A stretch of DNA of 64,000 bases from Galeopsis tetrahit (Eukaryota; Streptophyta; Magnoliopsida; Lamiales; Lamiaceae), in NCBI GenBank assembly GCA_963675135.1, contig CAVLYN010000004.1, positions 1 through 64,000 on the forward strand, given 5' to 3'. Each line of letters opens with the position of its first letter. The stretch's first letter is position 1. This document shows positions 49,885 to 63,859 of the stretch, one piece after another. The translations under genes and the position numbers were made by a program. Under the pieces are notes generated by a model. The model ran no database searches. It was not told the DNA's origin and was given only the letters and a program-made list of their open reading frames with translations.

Positions 49885-52053
49885 TTGATAGAGAAATTTA
49901 GATTCGACAAATACGAAGATTTAGTGATGAGTTACCAAGAAAACATTATTTTGTCTTTAATTATCACAAAATTACACTCGTTAGTGAGAGTTTATGCTCA
50001 TTCTAATGTGAAAACGCACTTTCTTCAATTTTCTCATTCTCTATTTTTCAAAAGTTTCAAGAGTTGCAAAGAGTTAACAATTACCAATACTTCTTTGTTC
50101 TAAAGTTCTTGTTTTGTCCAATACGTTGATAGTGAAATTAAGATTCGATAAATACGAAGATTTAGTGATTAGTTACCAAGAAAACATTATTTTGTCTTTA
50201 ATTTTCACAAAATTACATTCGTTTGTGAGAGTTTATGCTCACTCTAATGTGAAAACGCACTTTCTTCGTTTCTCTCATTCTCTACTTTTCAAAAGTCTCA
50301 AGAGTTGCAAAGAGTTAACCATTAACAATACTTCTTTGTTCTAAAGTTCTTGTTTTGTCCAACACGTTGATAGCGAAATTTAGATTCGACAAATATGAAG
50401 ATTTAGTGATGAGTTACCAAGAAAACATTATTTTGTCTTTAATTATCACAAAATTACACTTGTTAGTGAGAGTTTATGCTCATTCTAATGTGAAAACGCA
50501 CTTTCTTCAATTTTCTCATTCTCTATTTTTCAAAAGACTCAAGAATTGCAAAGAGTTAACCATTACCAATACATCTTTGTTCTAAAGTTGTTGTTTTTTC
50601 CAACACGTTGATAGCGAAATTATGATTCGATAAATACGAAAATTTAGTGATTAGTTACCAAGAAAACATTATTTTGTCTTTAATTATCACAAAATTACAC
50701 TCGTTAGTGAGAGTTTATGCTCATTCTAATGTGAAAATGCACTTTCTTCAATTTTCTCATTCTCTATTTTTCAAAAGACTCAAGAATTGCAAAGAGTTAA
50801 CCATTACCAATACATCTTTGTTCTAAAGTTGTTGTTTTATCCAACACGTTGATAGCGAAATTTAGATTCGATAAATACGAAGATTTAGTGATTAGTTACC
50901 AAGAAAACATTGTTTTGTCTTTAATTTTCACAAAATTACACTCGTTAGTGAGAGTTTATGCTCATTCTAATGTGAAAATGCACTTTCTTCAATTTTCTCA
51001 TTCTCTATTTTTCAAAAGACTCAAGAATTGCAAAGAGTTAACCATTACCAATACATCTTTGTTCTAAAGTTGTTGTTTTATCCAACACGCTGATAGAGAA
51101 ATTTAGATTCGACAAATACGAAGATTTAGTGATGAGTTACCAAGAAAACATTATTTTGTCTTTAATTATCACAAAATTACACTCGTTAGTGAGAGTTTAT
51201 GCTCATTCTAATGTGAAAACGCACTTTCTTCAATTTTCTCATTCTCTATTTTTCAAAAGACTCAAGAATTGCAAAGAGTTAACCATTACCAATACATCTT
51301 TGTTCTAAAGTTGTTGTTTTATCCAACACGTTGATAGAGAAATTTAGATTCGACAAATACGAAGATTTAGTGATGAGTTACCAAGAAAACATTATTTTGT
51401 CTTTAATTATCACAAAATTACACTCGTTAGTGAGAGTTTATGCTCATTCTAATGTGAAAACGCACTTTCTTCAATTTTCTCATTCTCTGTTTTTCAAAAG
51501 ACTCAAGAATTGCAAAGAGTTAACCATTACCAATACATCTTTGTTCTAAAGTTGTTGTTTTATCCAACACGTTGATAGAGAAATTTAGATTCGACAAATA
51601 CGAAGATTTAGTGATGAGTTACCAAGAAAACATTATTTTGTCTTTAATTATCACAAAATTACACTCGTTAGTGAGAGTTTATGCTCATTCTAATGTGAAA
51701 ACGCACTTTCTTCAATTTTCTCATTCTCTACTTTTCAAAAGTTTCAAGAGTTGCAAAGAGTTAACCATTACCAATACTTCTTTGTTCTAAAGTTCTTGTT
51801 TTGTCCAACACGTTGATAGTGAAATTAAGATTCGATAAATACGAAAATTTAGTGATTAGTTACCAAGAAAACATTATTTTGTCTTTAATTTTCACAAAAT
51901 TACATTCGTTTGTGAGAGTTTATGCTCACTCTAATGTGAAAACGCACTTTCTTCGTTTCTATCATTCTCTACTTTTCAAAAGTTTCAAGATTTGCAAAGA
52001 GTTAACCATTACCAATACTTCTTTGTTCTAAAGTTCTTATTTTGTCCAACACG

Positions 52054-55000
52054 TTGATAGCGAAATTTAGATTCGACAAATACGAAGATTTAGTGATTAG
52101 TTACCAAGAAAACATTATTTTGTCTTTAATTATCACAAAATTACACTCGTTAGTGAGAGTTTATGCTCACTCTAATGTGAAAACGCAATTTCTTCGTTTC
52201 TCTCATTCTCTACTTTTCAAAAGTTTCAAGAGTTGCAAAGAGTTAACAATTACCAATACTTCTTTGTTCTAAAGTTCTTGTTTTGTCCAACACGTTGATA
52301 GTGAAATTAAGATTCGATAAATACGAAGATTTAGTGATTAGTTACCAAGAAAACATTATTTTGTCTTTAATTTTCACAAAATTACATTCGTTTGTGAGAG
52401 TTTATGCTCACTCTAATGTGAAAACGTACTTTCTTCGTTTCTATCATTCTCTACTTTTCAAAAGTTTCAAGAGTTGCAAAGAGTTAACCATTACCAATAA
52501 TTCTGTGTTCTAAAGTTCTTGTTTTGTCCAACACGTTGATAGCGAAATTTAGATTCGACAAATACGAAGATTTAGTGATTAGTTACCAAGAAAACATTAT
52601 TTTGTCTTTAATTATCACAAAATTACATTCGTTAGTGAGAGTTTATGCTCATTCTAATGTGAAAACGCACTTTCTTCAATTTTCTCATTCTCTATTTTTC
52701 AAAAGACTCAAGAATTGCAAAGAGTTAACCATTACCAATACTTCTTTGTTCTAAAGTTCTTATTTTGTCCAACACGTTGATAGCGAAATTTAGATTCGAC
52801 AAATACGAAGATTTAGTGATTAGTTACCAAGAAAACATTATTTTGTCTTTAATTATCACAAAATTACACTCGTTAGTGAGAGTTTATGCTCACTCTAATG
52901 TGAAAACGCAATTTCTTCGTTTCTCTCATTCTCTACTTTTCAAAAGTTTCAAGAGTTGCAAAGAGTTAACAATTACCAATACTTCTTTGTTCTAAAGTTC
53001 TTGTTTTGTCCAACACGTTGATAGCGAAATTTAGATTCGACAAATATGAAGATTTAGTGATGAGTTACCAAGAAAACATTATTTTATCTTTAATTATCAC
53101 AAAATTACACTCGTTAGTGAGAGTTTATGCTCATTCTAATGTGAAAACGCACTTTCTTCAATTTTCTCATTCTCTATTTTTCAAAAGACTCAAGAATTGC
53201 AAAGAGTTAACCATTACCAATACATCTTTGTTCTAAAGTTGTTGTTTTTTCCAACACGTTGATAGCGAAATTATGATTCGATAAATACGAAAATTTAGTG
53301 ATTAGTTACCAAGAAAACATTATTTTGTCTTTAATTATCACAAAATTACACTCGTTAGTGAGAGTTTATGCTCATTCTAATGTGAAAACGCACTTTCTTC
53401 AATTTTCTCATTCTCTATTTTTCAAAAGACTCAAGAATTGCAAAGAGTTAACCATTACCAATACATCTTTGTTCTAAAGTTGTTGTTTTATCCAACACGT
53501 TGATAGTGAAATTAAGATTCGATAAATACGAAGATTTAGTGATTAGTTACCAAGAAAACATTGTTTTGTCTTTAATTTTCACAAAATTACACTCGTTAGT
53601 GAGAGTTTATGCTCATTCTAATGTGAAAACGCACTTTCTTCAATTTTCTCATTCTCTATTTTTCAAAAGACTCAAGAATTGCAAAGAGTTAACCATTACC
53701 AATACATCTTTGTTCTAAAGTTGTTGTTTTATCCAACACGTTGATAGTGAAATTAAGATTCGATAAATACGAAGATTTAGTGATTAGTTACCAAGAAAAC
53801 ATTATTTTGTCTTTAATTATCACAAAATTACACTCGTTAGTGAGAGTTTATGCTCACTCTAATGTGAAAACGCAATTTCTTCGTTTCTCTCATTCTCTAC
53901 TTTTCAAAAGTTTCAAGAGTTGCAAAGAGTTAACAATTACCAATACTTCTTTGTTCTAAAGTTCTTGTTTTGTCCAACACGTTGATAGTGAAATTAAGAT
54001 TCGATAAATACGAAGATTTAGTGATTAGTTACCAAGAAAACATTATTTTGTCTTTAATTTTCACAAAATTACATTCGTTTGTGAGAGTTTATGCTCACTC
54101 TAATGTGAAAACGCACTTTCTTCGTTTCTATCATTCTCTACTTTTCAAAAGTTTCAAGATTTGCAAAGAGTTAACCATTACCAATACTTCTTTGTTCTAA
54201 AGTTCTTGTTTTGTCCAACACGTTGATAGCGAAATTTAGATTCGACAAATACGAAGATTTAGTGATTAGTTACCAAGAAAACATTATTTTGTCTTTAATT
54301 ATCACAAAATTACACTCGTTAGTGAGAGTTTATGCTCACTCTAATGTGAAAACGCAATTTCTTCGTTTCTCTCATTCTCTACTTTTCAAAAGTTTCAAGA
54401 GTTGCAAAGAGTTAACAATTACCAATACTTCTTTGTTCTAAAGTTCTTGTTTTGTCCAACACGTTGATAGTGAAATTAAGATTCGATAAATACGAAGATT
54501 TAGTGATTAGTTACCAAGAAAACATTATTTTGTCTTTAATTTTCACAAAATTACATTCGTTTGTGAGAGTTTATGCTCACTCTAATGTGAAAACGCACTT
54601 TCTTCGTTTCTCTCATTCTCTACTTTTCAAAAGTCTCAAGAGTTGCAAAGAGTTAACCATTAACAATACTTCTTTGTTCTAAAGTTCTTGTTTTGTCCAA
54701 CACGTTGATAGCGAAATTTAGATTCGACAAATATGAAGATTTAGTGATGAGTTACCAAGAAAACATTATTTTGTCTTTAATTATCACAAAATTACACTCG
54801 TTAGTGAGAGTTTATGCTCATTCTAATGTGAAAACGCACTTTCTTCAATTTTCTCATTCTCTATTTTTCAAAAGTTTCAAGAGTTGCAAAGAGTTAACAA
54901 TTACCAATACTTCTTTGTTCTAAAGTTCTTGTTTTGTCCAATACGTTGATAGAGAAATTTAGATTCGACAAATACGAAGATTTAGTGATGAGTTACCAAG

Positions 55001-55668
55001 AAAACATTATTTTGTCTTTAATTATCACAAAATTACACTCGTTAGTGAGAGTTTATGCTCATTCTAATGTGAAAACGCACTTTCTTCAATTTTCTCATTC
55101 TCTGTTTTTCAAAAGACTCAAGAATTGCAAAGAGTTAACCATTACCAATACATCTTTGTTCTAAAGTTGTTGTTTTATCCAACACGTTGATAGAGAAATT
55201 TAGATTCGACAAATACGAAGATTTAGTGATGAGTTACCAAGAAAACATTATTTTGTCTTTAATTATCACAAAATTACACTCGTTAGTGAGAGTTTATGCT
55301 CATTCTAATGTGAAAACGCACTTTCTTCAATTTTCTCATTCTCTACTTTTCAAAAGTTTCAAGAGTTGCAAAGAGTTAACCATTACCAATACTTCTTTGT
55401 TCTAAAGTTCTTGTTTTGTCCAACACGTTGATAGTGAAATTAAGATTCGATAAATACGAAAATTTAGTGATTAGTTACCAAGAAAACATTATTTTGTCTT
55501 TAATTTTCACAAAATTACATTCGTTTGTGAGAGTTTATGCTCACTCTAATGTGAAAACGCACTTTCTTCGTTTCTATCATTCTCTACTTTTCAAAAGTTT
55601 CAAGATTTGCAAAGAGTTAACCATTACCAATACTTCTTTGTTCTAAAGTTCTTATTTTGTCCAACACG
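52054..55668 (+). repeat. 15-unit HOR related to the block at 48,198
   Basis: It begins R S A R H2 X and ends N O like its neighbour, but the middle is replaced by I, three chimeras or near-chimeras (53741 V-start with R body; 53982 G with O right part; 54705 H with F right part), R, G and an M-like unit at 54946. At 3,615 bp it is one unit shorter. Confidence 0.82.
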
Positions 55669-56391
55669 TTGATAGCGAAATTTAGATTCGACAAATACGA
55701 AGATTTAGTGATTAGTTACCAAGAAAACATTATTTTGTCTTTAATTATCACAAAATTACACTCGTTAGTGAGAGTTTATGCTCACTCTAATGTGAAAACG
55801 CAATTTCTTCGTTTCTCTCATTCTCTACTTTTCAAAAGTTTCAAGAGTTGCAAAGAGTTAACAATTACCAATACTTCTTTGTTCTAAAGTTCTTGTTTTG
55901 TCCAACACGTTGATAGTGAAATTAAGATTCGATAAATACGAAGATTTAGTGATTAGTTACCAAGAAAACATTATTTTGTCTTTAATTTTCACAAAATTAC
56001 ATTCGTTTGTGAGAGTTTATGCTCACTCTAATGTGAAAACGTACTTTCTTCGTTTCTATCATTCTCTACTTTTCAAAAGTTTCAAGAGTTGCAAAGAGTT
56101 AACCATTACCAATAATTCTGTGTTCTAAAGTTCTTGTTTTGTCCAACACGTTGATAGCGAAATTTAGATTCGACAAATACGAAGATTTAGTGATTAGTTA
56201 CCAAGAAAACATTATTTTGTCTTTAATTATCACAAAATTACATTCGTTAGTGAGAGTTTATGCTCATTCTAATGTGAAAACGCACTTTCTTCAATTTTCT
56301 CATTCTCTATTTTTCAAAAGACTCAAGAATTGCAAAGAGTTAACCATTACCAATACTTCTTTGTTCTAAAGTTCTTATTTTGTCCAACACG
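55669..56391 (+). repeat. Units R S A
   Basis: Same opening as the two blocks to the left. It leads into the first R unit with a 1-bp deletion. Confidence 0.82.
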
Positions 56392-58559
56392 TTGTAGCGA
56401 AATTTAGATTCGACAAATACGAAGATTTAGTGATTAGTTACCAAGAAAACATTATTTTGTCTTTAATTATCACAAAATTACACTCGTTAGTGAGAGTTTA
56501 TGCTCACTCTAATGTGAAAACGCAATTTCTTCGTTTCTCTCATTCTCTACTTTTCAAAAGTTTCAAGAGTTGCAAAGAGTTAACAATTACCAATACTTCT
56601 TTGTTCTAAAGTTCTTGTTTTGTCCAACACGTTGATAGCGAAATTTAGATTCGACAAATATGAAGATTTAGTGATGAGTTACCAAGAAAACATTATTTTA
56701 TCTTTAATTATCACAAAATTACACTCGTTAGTGAGAGTTTATGCTCATTCTAATGTGAAAACGCACTTTCTTCAATTTTCTCATTCTCTATTTTTCAAAA
56801 GACTCAAGAATTGCAAAGAGTTAACCATTACCAATACATCTTTGTTCTAAAGTTGTTGTTTTTTCCAACACGTTGATAGCGAAATTATGATTCGATAAAT
56901 ACGAAAATTTAGTGATTAGTTACCAAGAAAACATTATTTTGTCTTTAATTATCACAAAATTACACTCGTTAGTGAGAGTTTATGCTCATTCTAATGTGAA
57001 AACGCACTTTCTTCAATTTTCTCATTCTCTATTTTTCAAAAGACTCAAGAATTGCAAAGAGTTAACCATTACCAATACATCTTTGTTCTAAAGTTGTTGT
57101 TTTATCCAACACGTTGATAGTGAAATTAAGATTCGACAAATACGAAGATTTAGTGATGAGTTACCAAGAAAACATTATTTTGTCTTTAATTATCACAAAA
57201 TTACACTCGTTAGTGAGAGTTTATGCTCATTCTAATGTGAAAACGCACTTTCTTCAATTTTCTCATTCTCTATTTTTCAAAAGACTCAAGAATTGCAAAG
57301 AGTTAACCATTACCAATACATCTTTGTTCTAAAGCTGTTGTTTTATCCAACACGTTGATAGAGAAATTTAGATTCGACAAATACGAAGATTTAGTGATGA
57401 GTTACCAAGAAAACATTATTTTGTCTTTAATTATCACAAAATTACACTCGTTAGTGAGAGTTTATGCTCATTCTAATGTGAAAACGCACTTTCTTCAATT
57501 TTCTCATTCTCTACTTTTCAAAAGTTTCAAGAGTTGCAAAGAGTTAACCATTACCAATACTTCTTTGTTCTAAAGTTCTTGTTTTGTCCAACACGTTGAT
57601 AGTGAAATTTAGATTCGACAAATACGAAGATTTAGTGATGAGTTACCAAGAAAACATTATTTTGTCTTTAATTATCACAAAATTACACTCGTTAGTGAGA
57701 GTTTATGCTCATTCTAATGTGAAAACGCACTTTCTTCAATTTTCTCATTCTCTATTTTTCAAAAGACTCAAGAATTGCAAAGAGTTAACCATTACCAATA
57801 CATCTTTGTTCTAAAGTTGTTGTTTTATCCAACACGTTGATAGTGAAATTAAGATTCGACAAATACGAAGATTTAGTGATGAGTTACCAAGAAAACATTA
57901 TTTTGTCTTTAATTATCACAAAATTACACTCGTTAGTGAGAGTTTATGCTCATTCTAATGTGAAAACGCACTTTCTTCAATTTTCTCATTCTCTATTTTT
58001 CAAAAGACTCAAGAATTGCAAAGAGTTAACCATTACCAATACATCTTTGTTCTAAAGCTGTTGTTTTATCCAACACGTTGATAGAGAAATTTAGATTCGA
58101 CAAATACGAAGATTTAGTGATGAGTTACCAAGAAAACATTATTTTGTCTTTAATTATCACAAAATTACACTCGTTAGTGAGAGTTTATGCTCATTCTAAT
58201 GTGAAAACGCACTTTCTTCAATTTTCTCATTCTCTATTTTTCAAAAGTTTCAAGAGTTGCAAAGAGTTAACAATTACCAATACTTCTTTGTTCTAAAGTT
58301 CTTGTTTTGTCCAATACGTTGATAGTGAAATTAAGATTCGATAAATACGAAGATTTAGTGATTAGTTACCAAGAAAACATTATTTTGTCTTTAATTTTCA
58401 CAAAATTACATTCGTTTGTGAGAGTTTATGCTCATTCTAATGTGAAAACGCACTTTCTTCAATTTTCTCATTCTCTATTTTTCAAAAGACTCAAGAATTG
58501 CAAAGAGTTAACCATTACCAATACTTCTTTGTTCTAAAGTTCTTATTTTGTCCAACACG
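56392..58559 (+). repeat. 9-unit right-end HOR, 2,168 bp
   Basis: Order: shortened R, H2, X, V, N, Z, V, F, G-chimera. The R unit lacks one base at 56394/56395, so it is 240 bp. Confidence 0.87.
57596..57836 (+). repeat. Monomer type Z
   Basis: Type E except T8, while keeping T15. Three copies: 57596, 59764 and 62414, always between N and V. Confidence 0.85.
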
Positions 58560-61209
58560 TTGTAGCGAAATTTAGATTCGACAAATACGAAGATTTAGTG
58601 ATTAGTTACCAAGAAAACATTATTTTGTCTTTAATTATCACAAAATTACACTCGTTAGTGAGAGTTTATGCTCACTCTAATGTGAAAACGCAATTTCTTC
58701 GTTTCTCTCATTCTCTACTTTTCAAAAGTTTCAAGAGTTGCAAAGAGTTAACAATTACCAATACTTCTTTGTTCTAAAGTTCTTGTTTTGTCCAACACGT
58801 TGATAGCGAAATTTAGATTCGACAAATATGAAGATTTAGTGATGAGTTACCAAGAAAACATTATTTTATCTTTAATTATCACAAAATTACACTCGTTAGT
58901 GAGAGTTTATGCTCATTCTAATTTGAAAACGCACTTTCTTCAATTTTCTCATTCTCTATTTTTCAAAAGACTCAAGAATTGCAAAGAGTTAACCATTACC
59001 AATACATCTTTGTTCTAAAGTTGTTGTTTTTTCCAACACGTTGATAGCGAAATTATGATTCGATAAATACGAAAATTTAGTGATTAGTTACCAAGAAAAC
59101 ATTATTTTGTCTTTAATTATCACAAAATTACACTCGTTAGTGAGAGTTTATGCTCATTCTAATGTGAAAACGCACTTTCTTCAATTTTCTCATTCTCTAT
59201 TTTTCAAAAGACTCAAGAATTGCAAAGAGTTAACCATTACCAATACATCTTTGTTCTAAAGTTGTTGTTTTATCCAACACGTTGATAGTGAAATTAAGAT
59301 TCGACAAATACGAAGATTTAGTGATGAGTTACCAAGAAAACATTATTTTGTCTTTAATTATCACAAAATTACACTCGTTAGTGAGAGTTTATGCTCATTC
59401 TAATGTGAAAACGCACTTTCTTCAATTTTCTCATTCTCTATTTTTCAAAAGACTCAAGAATTGCAAAGAGTTAACCATTACCAATACATCTTTGTTCTAA
59501 AGCTGTTGTTTTATCCAACACGTTGATAGAGAAATTTAGATTCGACAAATACGAAGATTTAGTGATGAGTTACCAAGAAAACATTATTTTGTCTTTAATT
59601 ATCACAAAATTACACTCGTTAGTGAGAGTTTATGCTCATTCTAATGTGAAAACGCACTTTCTTCAATTTTCTCATTCTCTACTTTTCAAAAGTTTCAAGA
59701 GTTGCAAAGAGTTAACCATTACCAATACTTCTTTGTTCTAAAGTTCTTGTTTTGTCCAACACGTTGATAGTGAAATTTAGATTCGACAAATACGAAGATT
59801 TAGTGATGAGTTACCAAGAAAACATTATTTTGTCTTTAATTATCACAAAATTACACTCGTTAGTGAGAGTTTATGCTCATTCTAATGTGAAAACGCACTT
59901 TCTTCAATTTTCTCATTCTCTATTTTTCAAAAGACTCAAGAATTGCAAAGAGTTAACCATTACCAATACATCTTTGTTCTAAAGTTGTTGTTTTATCCAA
60001 CACGTTGATAGTGAAATTAAGATTCGACAAATACGAAGATTTAGTGATGAGTTACCAAGAAAACATTATTTTGTCTTTAATTATCACAAAATTACACTCG
60101 TTAGTGAGAGTTTATGCTCATTCTAATGTGAAAACGCACTTTCTTCAATTTTCTCATTCTCTATTTTTCAAAAGACTCAAGAATTGCAAAGAGTTAACCA
60201 TTACCAATACATCTTTGTTCTAAAGCTGTTGTTTTATCCAACACGTTGATAGAGAAATTTAGATTCGACAAATACGAAGATTTAGTGATGAGTTACCAAG
60301 AAAACATTATTTTGTCTTTAATTATCACAAAATTACACTCGTTAGTGAGAGTTTATGCTCATTCTAATGTGAAAACGCACTTTCTTCAATTTTCTCATTC
60401 TCTATTTTTCAAAAGACTCAAGAATTGCAAAGAGTTAACCATTACCAATACATCTTTGTTCTAAAGTTGTTGTTTTATCCAACACGTTGATAGTGAAATT
60501 AAGATTCGACAAATACGAAGATTTAGTGATGAGTTACCAAGAAAACATTATTTTGTCTTTAATTATCACAAAATTACACTCGTTAGTGAGAGTTTATGCT
60601 CATTCTAATGTGAAAACGCACTTTCTTCAATTTTCTCATTCTCTATTTTTCAAAAGACTCAAGAATTGCAAAGAGTTAACCATTACCAATACATCTTTGT
60701 TCTAAAGCTGTTGTTTTATCCAACACGTTGATAGAGAAATTTAGATTCGACAAATACGAAGATTTAGTGATGAGTTACCAAGAAAACATTATTTTGTCTT
60801 TAATTATCACAAAATTACACTCGTTAGTGAGAGTTTATGCTCATTCTAATGTGAAAACGCACTTTCTTCAATTTTCTCATTCTCTATTTTTCAAAAGTTT
60901 CAAGAGTTGCAAAGAGTTAACAATTACCAATACTTCTTTGTTCTAAAGTTCTTGTTTTGTCCAATACGTTGATAGTGAAATTAAGATTCGATAAATACGA
61001 AGATTTAGTGATTAGTTACCAAGAAAACATTATTTTGTCTTTAATTTTCACAAAATTACATTCGTTTGTGAGAGTTTATGCTCATTCTAATGTGAAAACG
61101 CACTTTCTTCAATTTTCTCATTCTCTATTTTTCAAAAGACTCAAGAATTGCAAAGAGTTAACCATTACCAATACTTCTTTGTTCTAAAGTTCTTATTTTG
61201 TCCAACACG
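58560..61209 (+). repeat. 11-unit right-end HOR, 2,650 bp
   Basis: As the 9-unit block, but with an extra E V pair (60246-60727) before F. The shortened R unit has its missing base at 58562/58563. H2 at 58800 has T124. Confidence 0.87.
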
Positions 61210-63859
61210 TTGTAGCGAAATTTAGATTCGACAAATACGAAGATTTAGTGATTAGTTACCAAGAAAACATTATTTTGTCTTTAATTATCACAAAATTACA
61301 CTCGTTAGTGAGAGTTTATGCTCACTCTAATGTGAAAACGCAATTTCTTCGTTTCTCTCATTCTCTACTTTTCAAAAGTTTCAAGAGTTGCAAAGAGTTA
61401 ACAATTACCAATACTTCTTTGTTCTAAAGTTCTTGTTTTGTCCAACACGTTGATAGCGAAATTTAGATTCGACAAATATGAAGATTTAGTGATGAGTTAC
61501 CAAGAAAACATTATTTTATCTTTAATTATCACAAAATTACACTCGTTAGTGAGAGTTTATGCTCATTCTAATTTGAAAACGCACTTTCTTCAATTTTCTC
61601 ATTCTCTATTTTTCAAAAGACTCAAGAATTGCAAAGAGTTAACCATTACCAATACATCTTTGTTCTAAAGTTGTTGTTTTTTCCAACACGTTGATAGCGA
61701 AATTATGATTCGATAAATACGAAAATTTAGTGATTAGTTACCAAGAAAACATTATTTTGTCTTTAATTATCACAAAATTACACTCGTTAGTGAGAGTTTA
61801 TGCTCATTCTAATGTGAAAACGCACTTTCTTCAATTCTCTCATTCTCTATTTTTCAAAAGACTCAAGAATTGCAAAGAGTTAACCATTACCAATACATCT
61901 TTGTTCTAAAGTTGTTGTTTTATCCAACACGTTGATAGTGAAATTAAGATTCGACAAATACGAAGATTTAGTGATGAGTTACCAAGAAAACATTATTTTG
62001 TCTTTAATTATCACAAAATTACACTCGTTAGTGAGAGTTTATGCTCATTCTAATGTGAAAACGCACTTTCTTCAATTTTCTCATTCTCTATTTTTCAAAA
62101 GACTCAAGAATTGCAAAGAGTTAACCATTACCAATACATCTTTGTTCTAAAGCTGTTGTTTTATCCAACACGTTGATAGAGAAATTTAGATTCGACAAAT
62201 ACGAAGATTTAGTGATGAGTTACCAAGAAAACATTATTTTGTCTTTAATTATCACAAAATTACACTCGTTAGTGAGAGTTTATGCTCATTCTAATGTGAA
62301 AACGCACTTTCTTCAATTTTCTCATTCTCTACTTTTCAAAAGTTTCAAGAGTTGCAAAGAGTTAACCATTACCAATACTTCTTTGTTCTAAAGTTCTTGT
62401 TTTGTCCAACACGTTGATAGTGAAATTTAGATTCGACAAATACGAAGATTTAGTGATGAGTTACCAAGAAAACATTATTTTGTCTTTAATTATCACAAAA
62501 TTACACTCGTTAGTGAGAGTTTATGCTCATTCTAATGTGAAAACGCACTTTCTTCAATTTTCTCATTCTCTATTTTTCAAAAGACTCAAGAATTGCAAAG
62601 AGTTAACCATTACCAATACATCTTTGTTCTAAAGTTGTTGTTTTATCCAACACGTTGATAGTGAAATTAAGATTCGACAAATACGAAGATTTAGTGATGA
62701 GTTACCAAGAAAACATTATTTTGTCTTTAATTATCACAAAATTACACTCGTTAGTGAGAGTTTATGCTCATTCTAATGTGAAAACGCACTTTCTTCAATT
62801 TTCTCATTCTCTATTTTTCAAAAGACTCAAGAATTGCAAAGAGTTAACCATTACCAATACATCTTTGTTCTAAAGCTGTTGTTTTATCCAACACGTTGAT
62901 AGAGAAATTTAGATTCGACAAATACGAAGATTTAGTGATGAGTTACCAAGAAAACATTATTTTGTCTTTAATTATCACAAAATTACACTCGTTAGTGAGA
63001 GTTTATGCTCATTCTAATGTGAAAACGCACTTTCTTCAATTTTCTCATTCTCTATTTTTCAAAAGTTTCAAGAGTTGCAAAGAGTTAACAATTACCAATA
63101 CTTCTTTGTTCTAAAGTTCTTGTTTTGTCCAATACGTTGATAGTGAAATTAAGATTCGATAAATACGAAGATTTAGTGATTAGTTACCAAGAAAACATTA
63201 TTTTGTCTTTAATTTTCACAAAATTACATTCGTTTGTGAGAGTTTATGCTCACTCTAATGTGAAAACGCACTTTCTTCGTTTCTCTCATTCTCTACTTTT
63301 CAAAAGTCTCAAGAGTTGCAAAGAGTTAACCATTAACAATACTTCTTTGTTCTAAAGTTCTTGTTTTGTCCAACACGTTGATAGCGAAATTTAGATTCGA
63401 CAAATATGAAGATTTAGTGATGAGTTACCAAGAAAACATTATTTTGTCTTTAATTATCACAAAATTACACTTGTTAGTGAGAGTTTATGCTCATTCTAAT
63501 GTGAAAATGCACTTTCTTCAATTTTCTCATTCTCTATTTTTCAAAAGACTCAAGAATTGCAAAGAGTTAACCATTACCAATACATCTTTGTTCTAAAGTT
63601 GTTGTTTTTTCCAACACGTTGATAGCGAAATTATGATTCGATAAATACGAAAATTTAGTGATTAGTTACCAAGAAAACATTATTTTGTCTTTAATTATCA
63701 CAAAATTACACTCGTTAGTGAGAGTTTATGCTCATTCTAATGTGAAAACGCACTTTCTTCAATTTTCTCATTCTCTATTTTTCAAAAGACTCAAGAATTG
63801 CAAAGAGTTAACCATTACCAATACATCTTTGTTCTAAAGTTGTTGTTTTATCCAACACG
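61210..63859 (+). repeat. Right-end HOR, third copy, passing into F G H X
   Basis: Order: shortened R, H2, X, V, N, Z, V, F, G, H, X. It matches the 9-unit block up to F, then continues with a true G and H instead of the chimera. The missing base in R is at 61212/61213. Confidence 0.87.

Larger units (their letters stand above)
48198..52053 (+). repeat. Second 16-unit HOR (right-half type)
   Basis: Order: R S A R H2 X V F G H X I C M N O, also 3,856 bp. Its members overlap with the left-half HOR but the order differs, and it contains H2 and V. The A unit at 48680 has a stop-creating T at 48710. The I unit at 50849 has an A-type start. Confidence 0.85.

Noticed and set aside
10..63596. More than 200 recurring 72-76 codon plus-strand open frames as genes
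   Set aside because: They start only at TTG with no ATG at the head, shift frame each unit because 241 is not divisible by three, are broken by TGA in 25 X units, and show no sign of silent-site bias. No ribosome-binding site or promoter pattern distinguishes any copy.
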